Below are positions 53,763-61,594 of a stretch of DNA of 64,000 nt, one piece after another. A program made the position numbers and the translations under genes. The notes beneath the pieces are model-generated. The model did no database searches, was not told the DNA's origin, and saw only the letters and a program-made list of their open reading frames with translations. Source of the DNA: Thermodesulfovibrio yellowstonii (GTDB taxonomy: Bacteria > Nitrospirota > Thermodesulfovibrionia > Thermodesulfovibrionales > Dissulfurispiraceae); NCBI GenBank assembly GCA_020724365.1, contig DYHD01000003.1, positions 1 to 64,000 on the forward strand, written 5' to 3'. Every line of letters starts with the position of its first letter. Position 1 is the first letter of the stretch.

Positions 53763-54144
53763 GAGATTTTTAAATGATTTTGAAAAGGCATTTAAAAATC
53801 TTAAAATCGCGGCAGAACAATCAGTAGATGACCTTGATATTGATGGCTCTATAAAGCGTTTTGAGCTTTGTTATGAGCTTTCATGGAAGCTCATAAAAGA
53901 ATATCTTGCTGACAAGGGTATTATTTCTCATAATCCGAGAGACACATTTAAAAATGCCTTTGCAAACAACTTGATCGATAATGAAGAAATATGGCTCAAG
54001 ATGATCGAAGACCGTAATTACTTAGTTCATACATATACTTTTGAGGAATCAAGAAATATTTTTGAGCGCATAAAAGACTCTTATGTCGTTTCATTTGATT
54101 ATCTTTTAGAAAAGATCAAACAGGAAAGTTCAGAGGTGCAATAA
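53746..54144 (+). CDS. HEPN-domain protein of the HI0074 type (nucleotidyltransferase partner)
   Basis: A 132-aa all-helical protein with the RNase-type motif R90-NYLV-H95-T-Y97 (Rx4HxY) of HEPN toxins, in EDRNYLVHTY. The rest (RFELCYELSWKLIKEYL, SHNPRDTFKNAF) matches the nucleotidyltransferase substrate-binding family typified by HI0074. Its natural partner, an MNT domain, is fused to the end of Cmr1 and overlaps this gene by 17 nt, so both are made from one message in fixed proportion. The next gene, cmr2, begins at once. Confidence 0.88.
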   Translation: MREKVKRFLNDFEKAFKNLKIAAEQSVDDLDIDGSIKRFELCYELSWKLIKEYLADKGIISHNPRDTFKNAFANNLIDNEEIWLKMIEDRNYLVHTYTFEESRNIFERIKDSYVVSFDYLLEKIKQESSEVQ

Positions 54145-57100
54145 ATGGACGAAAAACTTCTCATTAAAAAAATTCAGGCTCTTCTTCATGACCCGCCTGA
54201 GAAGGCGATAATACTTGGAAAAGTTGGGCATGAAGGCAGGGCTAAAAAAATTATGTCTGAACTCGGACTTCTTGAGGAGGCAGTTATACCATTTGATGTA
54301 AAAACTGCTGACCATATTGCATCCGCTGCTGATAGAATTAACTTTCCCAGAGATGAACACTTTGTCGCTGATTTTTGCGGTAAGCCTGTTATCAAACATC
54401 CTCTGTCTGCAAAAGAATTTAACTTAAAGAAGCTGCTCGATGAGATAGCAAACATTACAAACTCGGTTGATAGGGCTATAGTATCGCTTGAAAGCAAATA
54501 TTCAGGAGATAATGAAAAGCTTTATCTTGCCCTGTGGCGTGAGCTGATTCAGAGCCTCATGGATGAGCAAAATGATACGGCACGATTAGGGCAGTTGTGG
54601 GAACTCCTGCCTGCTGATACAAGAATTCCAGACCACTCAATTTGGGAACATAAACGGATAACCTCTGCCATTGCTGGAGCATTGCCAAAACCCGCATTCC
54701 TCCTTTTTGCGATTGGGCCTGTTCAGGATTTTATAGCCACTGCTCGTAAGACTCAAGATTTATGGGCGGGCAGTTATTTACTTTCATATCTGTCGTGGAG
54801 TGCCATGAAAGTTGTGGCAGAAAAATTTGGTCCCGACAGTCTTATATTTCCTGATTTGTGTGGTCAACCTTTTGCTGATAAGTGGCTGATAGATAAAGGA
54901 TTGCAAATAGAAAAACCTAATAGGGATGAACTTTCCTCTCCCACGCTTCCCAATCGTTTTCTTGCAATAGTCTCTGAAGATTCGGTCAAAGATGTTGCAA
55001 ATAAGGCTAAAGAAGCAGTGAAAACCACATTTAAAGATGTCTGCGGCGCAGTCAAATCAGAGATGGAGAAAAAGCATGGCATTGCCGCTGAACAATGGGA
55101 TGCAATATGGCAGCGTCAAACCGATGATTTCATTGAAACCTACTGGGCGGCGACTCCGGCAAGCGACTATGCAGAATTTCTTAAGATCTACAAGGAACTG
55201 ATGAGCATAGGTCGTCATTCCCGCGAAGGCGGGAATCCAGATTCTAAATGGGAATTTGATGCTCTTCTCAAAGAGTATGAAGACAAGGGCTTTACACCGA
55301 ATATCGGCACGGTTTACGGACAAATTTACCGTTTAGTTGAAAAAGCGCTTGGCAGCAGAAAGACCGTTGGAGACTTTAAGCAGACTGATGAGCCGAATCA
55401 TAAATGCACTTTATGTGGTGTTAGAGAACCTGTACATCCGGGGAAGCATAATGATAGAAGTTGTTCAGAAGATTTTGGAGCATTAAGAGGATTTTGGCAG
55501 GAAAAAGTTTTGCCTGCATTCCCGCAGATAAGAAAATCGGAAAGATTATGTGGAGTTTGCATAACAAAAAGATTGTCTTCAAAATATTACTTCAAAGAGA
55601 AACTGCAATTTAACATTGAAGACAATTTCCCATCTGTCAGCATGGTTGCTACAGCATCTTTTAAGTTGAGGGTGATTGATAATATCACCAATAACAGCCT
55701 ATCCGTTAAAATTGCCAAATATGTTGAGGCAGTTAAATCGCTTGCTGGAGAAAGATGGTCGGGGGTTTCTTTGCCGATGGTCATATGCGCCTGTCGAGAC
55801 GAGATAAGTAAAGACTTTGCAAGGCTTGAGGGCGACTGGCTTTATAAGGAAGCCTTTGATGATGAAAAGGTTTTATTGGAGGAAAATAAAAATAGGCTGC
55901 CAGATACTGATTTCAAAGAGCTTTTTAAAACAGCCAAAGAAAGACAAAAAGCCTTATTCGATTCAATTAAAGAGCTTGATAAAACATTGCCGGAGGATAG
56001 ACGCATAGGCTCACCTTCAACTTACTATGCCGTCCTCCTTATGGACGGCGATAACATGGGCAAGTGGCTTTCCGGTGAATATGCTCCAGAGATTAAGGAT
56101 ATCCTGCATCCTATCGTCAAAAATACCCTTGCGACTAACCAAGATTGGGGAAAACTGCTTAAACAGAAAAGACCGCTTAATCCTTCTTTGCATCTTGCTA
56201 CAAGCAAGGCACTGAGAGACTTCTCACTTCATGTTGCAAGAGAGATAGTTGAAAAAGATCATCTCGGCAAGCTCGTATATGCAGGCGGCGATGATGTTCT
56301 CGCTTTTGTAAATCTCAAAGACTTGCCAGAGGTGATGAGAAAGTTAAGGGCGTATTTCTCAGGCAGTCTAAAGTCAAACGAGGCGACAAACAAGGTTGAT
56401 ATAGATTTCGGCGATGGCGGGTCAGGGTTTATTCCTGTTGATGAAAAAGGCGACGCCATTAATATCGGCAGCGGCAAGTTAATAAAAGGTTTTATGCTCT
56501 CAATGGGCACAAGTGCTACTGCAAGCATGGGTGTTGTCATAGCTCATCACAATTCAAACCTTTCGCAGGTCTTGGATGAAGTGAGGAAATGTGAGAAAGA
56601 GGCTAAGAAAAAGACTGGATTCCCGTTAAAAGACTGCGGGAATGACGACAAAAGCAAAGATAAAAATGCCTTTTGCATTGCTCTTGCAAAGCGTGCCGGA
56701 GGAACAGAACATATTGAAGCAAAATGGTACTATGACAACATTCCCCACTTTGAAAAAGGGGGGCAAGGGGGGATTTTTGAAACAATCCCTCTGCTCCGAC
56801 AATGGATAGATGCCTTTTATTATGGCTGGATATCGCCAAAGATAGTTTATACCTTCAGGACAGAGACAAAGGGGCTTGAATATGAGGACAAAGACGGGAA
56901 GTTGGTTCAATTGCCTTTTCGTGCTATAAAGATTGAATTGCTTCGTATAGCCAAAAGACAATGGAAGAAAAAGAACGCGCAAGAAAACCGTCATTCTCGC
57001 GAAAGCGGGAATCCAGCATCAGATAATAATTCTGATAATGTTCAGATTGTTGAACTTGTAGACGGCATTATGAATCTGCATAAAAGCGGTATTTCACTTG

Positions 57101-57159
57101 ACAACATCGGCAAGTTTCTATCTTTAGCCGCATTTCTTGGACGGGAGGGCAACAGATGA
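54145..57159 (+). CDS. cmr2: Cmr2 (Cas10 of type III-B), with inserted repeat sequences
   Basis: The large signalling subunit (1004 aa). The N-terminal HD nuclease motif is ALLHDPPEK (H15, D16). The palm-domain cyclase motif AGGDD is at 713-717, and MDGDNMGKWL precedes it, so cyclic-oligoadenylate synthesis is likely intact. A zinc-type CxxC set (CTLC, CGVC) lies at about 425-475. At about residues 356-367, 822-836, 868-880 and 948-960 the frame runs through dispersed palindromes and stays open (separate entries), which adds length compared with usual Cmr2. The start follows the HEPN stop directly. Confidence 0.93.
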   Translation: MDEKLLIKKIQALLHDPPEKAIILGKVGHEGRAKKIMSELGLLEEAVIPFDVKTADHIASAADRINFPRDEHFVADFCGKPVIKHPLSAKEFNLKKLLDEIANITNSVDRAIVSLESKYSGDNEKLYLALWRELIQSLMDEQNDTARLGQLWELLPADTRIPDHSIWEHKRITSAIAGALPKPAFLLFAIGPVQDFIATARKTQDLWAGSYLLSYLSWSAMKVVAEKFGPDSLIFPDLCGQPFADKWLIDKGLQIEKPNRDELSSPTLPNRFLAIVSEDSVKDVANKAKEAVKTTFKDVCGAVKSEMEKKHGIAAEQWDAIWQRQTDDFIETYWAATPASDYAEFLKIYKELMSIGRHSREGGNPDSKWEFDALLKEYEDKGFTPNIGTVYGQIYRLVEKALGSRKTVGDFKQTDEPNHKCTLCGVREPVHPGKHNDRSCSEDFGALRGFWQEKVLPAFPQIRKSERLCGVCITKRLSSKYYFKEKLQFNIEDNFPSVSMVATASFKLRVIDNITNNSLSVKIAKYVEAVKSLAGERWSGVSLPMVICACRDEISKDFARLEGDWLYKEAFDDEKVLLEENKNRLPDTDFKELFKTAKERQKALFDSIKELDKTLPEDRRIGSPSTYYAVLLMDGDNMGKWLSGEYAPEIKDILHPIVKNTLATNQDWGKLLKQKRPLNPSLHLATSKALRDFSLHVAREIVEKDHLGKLVYAGGDDVLAFVNLKDLPEVMRKLRAYFSGSLKSNEATNKVDIDFGDGGSGFIPVDEKGDAINIGSGKLIKGFMLSMGTSATASMGVVIAHHNSNLSQVLDEVRKCEKEAKKKTGFPLKDCGNDDKSKDKNAFCIALAKRAGGTEHIEAKWYYDNIPHFEKGGQGGIFETIPLLRQWIDAFYYGWISPKIVYTFRTETKGLEYEDKDGKLVQLPFRAIKIELLRIAKRQWKKKNAQENRHSRESGNPASDNNSDNVQIVELVDGIMNLHKSGISLDNIGKFLSLAAFLGREGNR
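55213..55242. repeat. CGTCATTCCCGC palindrome inside cmr2 (insert 1)
   Basis: CGTCATTCCCGCGAAGGC followed by GGGAATCCAG is a standard dispersed palindrome of this type. It is translated in frame as RHSREGGNP within Cmr2. Confidence 0.8.
56614..56648. repeat. inverse palindrome inside cmr2 (insert 2)
   Basis: CTGGATTCCCG and, after a short spacer, CGGGAATGACG form the same class of element in the other orientation. It is translated as TGFPLKDCGNDD, keeping the frame. Confidence 0.7.
56746..56782. repeat. G-rich palindrome inside cmr2 (insert 3)
   Basis: CCACTTTGAAAAAGGGG followed by GGCAAGGGGGGATTTTT matches a common dispersed element of the CCCCTTTG...GGGGGATTT kind. It is translated as HFEKGGQGGIFE. 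Confidence 0.65.
56989..57019. repeat. CGTCATTCTCGC palindrome inside cmr2 (insert 4)
   Basis: CGTCATTCTCGCGAAAGC followed by GGGAATCCAGC is a second copy of the first element type, diverged by a base or two. It is translated as RHSRESGNPA near the Cmr2 C-terminus. Confidence 0.8.
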
Positions 57160-58277
57160 GGATATTTATAGAGCCAAATGATGTCCTGATGTTTCGTGAC
57201 GGGAAACCCTTTGCAGGCGGGGACGACCACTTTGCAAGAGGTTCATTCCCGCCTCCGTCTTCAACAATATATGGGACAATACGCTCTCATATATTGAGTG
57301 TTAAGAGCGGAGAGTTTGACACCTTTAAAAAAGAACCTGCAAAAATTTCAGAAGAGATAACCGATGAGATCGGAACTTCGGATAGACTTGGAAAATTGGT
57401 AATCACTCAATTTCGCATAGCCAAAAACAATGGAACCCAAATTCAGCAGTATTTCCCAATGCCAAAAGATATAGCCAAAGTTAAAGGCAAAGACGACAAC
57501 AGGCTTTATATCCTCAAGCCGAATAATGGTGTTAATGATATTGCACTGACCGATTTGCCGCTGGGCTTACATCATGTATGGCATGAAACAGAAGAAATCC
57601 TTGATGCTGCATCAGGTTTTTTATCGGAAGATGAAATGGCAAGGTATTTGATCGGCAACGCCCCTAAAAATGTAGTTGATGCAAAGGATATTTATCAAAC
57701 AGAGGAACGGACAGGCATCAGAAAGAATAAGTCACGGCGAAGCGTTGAGACAGGCGGACTTTACAGCGTAGAATATTTCAGGATGAAAGAAGGCTTTGGC
57801 TTTGCACTTGAACTTGATGGCTCTAAACTCCTATCTGAAGCTGGCATTATGAGGCTCGGCGGCGACCATCGTTCAGCACGCTATTTCACATGCACATGGA
57901 AAGATATTAACCCAAAACCGATTAAAGATAAGATTGCAAGTGATAAGAAATTCAAGCTCGTTCTTTTAACGCCTGCAGTTTTCAAACAAGGTTGGCTGCC
58001 TGATGGAATTGACAGCAAGACAGGCGAAGGCTTAATCAACAACGCCAAGTTGAAGATGACAGGTGCTTGTATAGGCAAACCAATCGGCATTGGCGGTTTT
58101 GATATAGTCAAAGGCATGCCCAAACCCATGAAAAAAGCAGTGCCTGCCGGAAGCGTTTATTATTTCGAACTTAAGGACGGCAATGTTGACGGCTTGTTTG
58201 AAAGGCTGTGGCTTAAATCTATAAGCGGTGAAAAAACTCAAGAAGGCTTTGGGATAACTTTAATAGGAGGTTTTTGA
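57156..58277 (+). CDS. cmr3: Cmr3 (Cas5-like)
   Basis: A 373-aa RAMP subunit of the III-B complex that caps the crRNA 5' end. The start IEPNDVLMFRDGKPF and the following GSFPPPSSTIYGTIRSHIL match Cmr3. A Gly-rich RAMP loop (GKPIGIGGFDIVKGMPKPM) and the end EKTQEGFGITLIGGF are also typical. It overlaps cmr2 by 4 nt (ATGA). Confidence 0.93.
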   Translation: MRIFIEPNDVLMFRDGKPFAGGDDHFARGSFPPPSSTIYGTIRSHILSVKSGEFDTFKKEPAKISEEITDEIGTSDRLGKLVITQFRIAKNNGTQIQQYFPMPKDIAKVKGKDDNRLYILKPNNGVNDIALTDLPLGLHHVWHETEEILDAASGFLSEDEMARYLIGNAPKNVVDAKDIYQTEERTGIRKNKSRRSVETGGLYSVEYFRMKEGFGFALELDGSKLLSEAGIMRLGGDHRSARYFTCTWKDINPKPIKDKIASDKKFKLVLLTPAVFKQGWLPDGIDSKTGEGLINNAKLKMTGACIGKPIGIGGFDIVKGMPKPMKKAVPAGSVYYFELKDGNVDGLFERLWLKSISGEKTQEGFGITLIGGF

Positions 58278-58278
58278 T

Positions 58279-59187
58279 ATGTTTAAGGAAGCAAAGGTCA
58301 TGTTTATTTATACAGAAACATCATTACACTGCGGCAGCGGTTCAAGCCTTGGAGTTGTTGACCTGCCGATACAGAGAGAGAAATACACGGATTATCCCGT
58401 CTGTCAGGCATCAGGTGTTAAAGGCGTGGTGAGGGAGTGGTTTGAGAATAAATATACTGAAAAAAATGAAAAGGTTATCAAAACTTTTGGACCCGACTTC
58501 AGTAATAGAGGCAGTGATTCCGAAGCCTTCGCGGGTGCTGCGACCTTTACCGATGCTCGGCTTCTGCTTTTTCCTGTTCGCTCTTTAAATGGCGTTTTTG
58601 CATACACAACATCCCGCTTTGCATTGAGCAGGCTTAAAAGGGATTTGCTAATGGCAGGCGTTAAGGTTGATTGGGACAAACCGACGGAATCAGGGGATAA
58701 AATTATCGGAGTTGCAGGAAGTAAGATAGCCGACAGCAACAATAAGGTTGTGCTTGAGGAATATACTTTTGATTTTGAAGGGCAGGATGGCATAAAGGCG
58801 ATTGCTGAATGGCTCGCTGAAAATGCAATCCCCAAAGGCAGTGAATACACTTTCTGGAGAGAGAAAGTTAAGACTGATTTGCTCATCCTTCCAGAAAATG
58901 CCTTCAGGGATTTTGTGAAGTTGTCAACAGAAGTGCAAGCACGGATAAGGATTAACAACGAAACTAAGACTGTTGATAAAGGAGCCCTGTTTTATGAAGA
59001 GGCGTTGCAATCTGATTCCTTACTCTATTCTGTGGTGATGACGCATGATGCCGCAAATGCGACCTTCAAGGCAGAAGAAATAATGAAACTTATTAATGAA
59101 ATTGACGGCAAACGTCTCCAGTTCGGCGGAGATGCCACAATAGGCAAGGGGATTGTGAATGTCAATTTCCTGAAAGGAGGGGCATAG
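58279..59187 (+). CDS. cmr4: Cmr4 (Cas7-like backbone subunit)
   Basis: A 302-aa RAMP protein that forms the filament of the complex and cleaves target RNA. The start MFIYTETSLHCGSGSSLGVVDLPIQRE supplies the catalytic-type Asp in VVDLPIQRE. QASGVKGVVREWFE and the glycine-rich end FGGDATIGKGIV agree with Cmr4. It begins 1 nt after cmr3. Confidence 0.94.
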   Translation: MFKEAKVMFIYTETSLHCGSGSSLGVVDLPIQREKYTDYPVCQASGVKGVVREWFENKYTEKNEKVIKTFGPDFSNRGSDSEAFAGAATFTDARLLLFPVRSLNGVFAYTTSRFALSRLKRDLLMAGVKVDWDKPTESGDKIIGVAGSKIADSNNKVVLEEYTFDFEGQDGIKAIAEWLAENAIPKGSEYTFWREKVKTDLLILPENAFRDFVKLSTEVQARIRINNETKTVDKGALFYEEALQSDSLLYSVVMTHDAANATFKAEEIMKLINEIDGKRLQFGGDATIGKGIVNVNFLKGGA

Positions 59188-59189
59188 AG

Positions 59190-59582
59190 ATGAGCTTAAT
59201 TGAAAATATAGAGCATGAAAGGGCAAAAGAAGCATGGAGTTGTGTTGACTATGTTAATAGCGAGGAAAGAGATAAGTTTAAGAAAGAATATCGTAGTGTG
59301 GTAATGAAATCACCCACCATGATAATCACAAATGGACTTGGGCAAACCCTTGCATTTTTGAAGTCAAAAGGCAAAAATGATGAAAACAAACCAGAAGAGA
59401 AACTTTATCAAGACATTGAAGGCTGGCTCAACAAAAGAGTTAAATGGACAGCAAAGGGCGAATTAATCGAAAAAGTAATAGCCTTGCCTAATGACAAGTT
59501 CAGATACGCAACTTCTGAAACCCTCTCATATCTGTCATGGATGAAACGCTTTGCTGATGCGGTATTGCCAAAGGAGGATTAA
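59190..59582 (+). CDS. cmr5: Cmr5 (small subunit)
   Basis: A 130-aa helical small subunit of the III-B complex. Typical stretches are ERAKEAWSCVDYV, SPTMIITNGLGQTLAFLKSKG and ATSETLSYLSWMKRFADAV. It is placed between cmr4 and cmr6 with gaps of 2 nt on each side. Confidence 0.92.
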   Translation: MSLIENIEHERAKEAWSCVDYVNSEERDKFKKEYRSVVMKSPTMIITNGLGQTLAFLKSKGKNDENKPEEKLYQDIEGWLNKRVKWTAKGELIEKVIALPNDKFRYATSETLSYLSWMKRFADAVLPKED

Positions 59583-59584
59583 TA

Positions 59585-60754
59585 ATGAACCTGCCTTTGT
59601 CTAAAGATACACGAGATTATTTCGGAGACGATAAAAACCGTTTGTTAAAAATCAGCAACATCGGATTGTTGTTTAATAAGTATTTCTACTGCTGGCAAGC
59701 AAACTGGCAGAACAATGAAGAGCATAATAAAGTGTTCAGAAAAGATATCGAAGGGTTAATTTCAAAACAAAAAGGCAATAATTACATTCAGCATTTAACT
59801 ATGCGCCAAAAAGCTGCAATAGGAAGCCTGCAATCCTCCGGCTTGCAAGTTCTCTCTTTTGAAGCTACCACCGACAGCCGCCTTATCATAGGTCTCGGCG
59901 GCACGAGTGTTATTGAAACAGGCATGACCCTGCATCCCCTTTACGGCTTCCCATATCTTCCGGGAAGCGGATTAAAGGGACTTGCAAGGGCTTATGCTGA
60001 GACTGCTGTTGAACCCAAACCATCGGGCGATGAATTGCTGGAAGTCTTTGGTTCTGACCATAAAGACCCTCAAAAGGCGGTGTTGGATAATCGTCAGGGC
60101 AATGTCTTTTTCATGGACGCCCTGCCTACTCAATTTCCAAAACTTGAATTAGATATTATGAATCCACATTACGGCGAATACTACAGGGGAGAAAAGCCGC
60201 CTGCCGACTATCTCAATCCAGTGCCTGTAACATTCCTTGCGATAACGGCAGGACAAAAATTTTCCTTTGCCCTTTATTCAAGAGATGAGAAATTGCTTGC
60301 CAAAGCAAAAGAATGGCTTGTCGGCGGTCTTTCAGACCTCGGCGCAGGCGGCAAGACAAATGTGGGGTATGGGTATTTCAAAGATGTCCAATCAACAACG
60401 TCGGATTTCGATAGAGGTCAAGTCGCTGTTCTTCTGCAAACAGCGACTGAAAAAGACGATTCTCTAACAGCGCGAGTTAAATTGATTAAAAACCCAAAAA
60501 CCTTTACCGATTTCCTTATAAGCATAAAAGACGATGAGATTGAAAGGCTAATCAGTATTTCCTTCAAAGGCATGGAACCATTTATAAATATCGGATTATT
60601 GGGAACTCTTGAATCTTCCGAAGTATCTGAGGAAATCAAGAAAATTATCGCACAAAAAATGCTCGAAATCTGCAAAGAACCAGACAAAAAATATGCCGAA
60701 AAGCTGAAGAAATACCAACAACTTCAAACAATAGCCGGCGTTGACAAGCCATAA
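59585..60754 (+). CDS. cmr6: Cmr6 (Cas7-like)
   Basis: A 389-aa RAMP subunit. The core motif TLHPLYGFPYLPGSGLKGLARAYAE is characteristic of Cmr6, with GNVFFMDALP and the later glycine-rich loop LSDLGAGGKTNVGYGYF. The C-terminal portion (about 290-389) is a helical extension (SFKGMEPFINIG, KKYQQLQTIAG). It completes the cmr1-6 set; cmr operon order is 1-2-3-4-5-6 with an HEPN gene between 1 and 2. Confidence 0.92.
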   Translation: MNLPLSKDTRDYFGDDKNRLLKISNIGLLFNKYFYCWQANWQNNEEHNKVFRKDIEGLISKQKGNNYIQHLTMRQKAAIGSLQSSGLQVLSFEATTDSRLIIGLGGTSVIETGMTLHPLYGFPYLPGSGLKGLARAYAETAVEPKPSGDELLEVFGSDHKDPQKAVLDNRQGNVFFMDALPTQFPKLELDIMNPHYGEYYRGEKPPADYLNPVPVTFLAITAGQKFSFALYSRDEKLLAKAKEWLVGGLSDLGAGGKTNVGYGYFKDVQSTTSDFDRGQVAVLLQTATEKDDSLTARVKLIKNPKTFTDFLISIKDDEIERLISISFKGMEPFINIGLLGTLESSEVSEEIKKIIAQKMLEICKEPDKKYAEKLKKYQQLQTIAGVDKP

Positions 60755-60767
60755 CATCCCTTTGGCT

Positions 60768-60785
60768 GGGCGGTGCTTGAGGTGA
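60768..60785. repeat. 18-bp direct repeat, left copy
   Basis: GGGCGGTGCTTGAGGTGA lies just after cmr6 and recurs exactly at 61528-61545. Both copies are followed by a GAGAGATTAA stretch (the right copy with a 3-bp insertion before it). The two copies bracket the mntA-hepT-like pair. Confidence 0.8.
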
Positions 60786-60842
60786 GAGATTAAGGATATT
60801 TTAAAATACAGGCGAGAATTTAAAGGAGGTAAATGTTTTTAG

Positions 60843-61184
60843 ATGAAGAAACAGCCTGCAAAAACAACCGTGCTGACGCGTGAACATGTAATTTCAATTC
60901 TTAAAGAAGAACTGTCCTATCTTAGAGATAAATACGGAGTTGAAAGAATAATCCTATATGGCTCTTTTGCAAAGGGCACACAGAATAAAAAAAGCGATAT
61001 TGATATTCTCGTTGACCTTCGCAAAACACTGGGATTGGAATTTATTGCACTCGCCGATACACTTGAAGAAAAATTAGGTAGGAAAGTTGATATTACAACG
61101 CTTGAGCATTTTAAGGAAAGCCTTAAGAAACCAAGGTATAAACACATTGCTGATGATATTAAGAAGAGCATGATTTATGTCTAA
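60843..61184 (+). CDS. MntA-like nucleotidyltransferase antitoxin
   Basis: A 113-aa minimal nucleotidyltransferase. The motif GSFAKGTQNKKSDIDI gives G40-S41, then D52 and D54 (GSx10DxD), and KVDITTLEHF supplies the third acidic region. MntA proteins neutralise HEPN toxins by adding AMP to a tyrosine near the toxin active site. GGAGG lies 13 nt before the ATG, which is far. A 16-codon frame starting at 60833 is better placed after that site and overlaps the start. The gene overlaps the HEPN gene by 8 nt. Confidence 0.88.
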   Translation: MKKQPAKTTVLTREHVISILKEELSYLRDKYGVERIILYGSFAKGTQNKKSDIDILVDLRKTLGLEFIALADTLEEKLGRKVDITTLEHFKESLKKPRYKHIADDIKKSMIYV

Positions 61185-61527
61185 GAAAAGAAGAGATGTA
61201 GATTTTCTTGGAGATATTAATGAAGCGATGGGAATGATACGCTTTTACACGAAAGGATTGACCTATCGTAAGTTTTTAGAGGATAGGAAGACACAGGATG
61301 CCGTTGTCCGCAATTTTGAGATAATCGGAGAAGCCGCAAAAAATATTTCGGCATCCCTTAAAATAGATAATCCTGATATTCCATGGAAAAAACTCGCGGG
61401 GCTGAGAGATAAACTCATCCACTTCTATTTCGGCATTGATTTTAAAATAGTCTGGAACATTATACGCAAGGAACTTCCTGCTCTTCATAAGCAGATTAAG
61501 AATATCATGAAAAAACTGTGCGCATAG
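61177..61527 (+). CDS. HepT-like HEPN toxin (DUF86 family)
   Basis: A 116-aa helical protein with the HEPN RNase motif R77-DKLI-H82-F-Y84 (Rx4HxY). VRNFEIIGEAAKNIS in the middle and NPDIPWKKLAGLRDKLIHFYFGID are the DUF86/HepT pattern. It is the cognate toxin of the MntA-like gene, with which it overlaps. The pair is different in family from the Cmr1-MNT/HI0074-type pair upstream. Confidence 0.9.
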   Translation: MSKKRRDVDFLGDINEAMGMIRFYTKGLTYRKFLEDRKTQDAVVRNFEIIGEAAKNISASLKIDNPDIPWKKLAGLRDKLIHFYFGIDFKIVWNIIRKELPALHKQIKNIMKKLCA

Positions 61528-61545
61528 GGGCGGTGCTTGAGGTGA
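61528..61545. repeat. 18-bp direct repeat, right copy
   Basis: This repeats 60768-60785 exactly and starts on the base after the HEPN stop codon. See the left copy. Confidence 0.8.
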
Positions 61546-61594
61546 TATGAGAGATTAAAAATTGATTGGACTTATGAGATAAGGAGATGAAGTT

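Noticed and set aside
56626-56994. Minus-strand frames inside cmr2
   Set aside because: They are open only because the repeat insertions are open on both strands; cmr2 motifs are on the plus strand.
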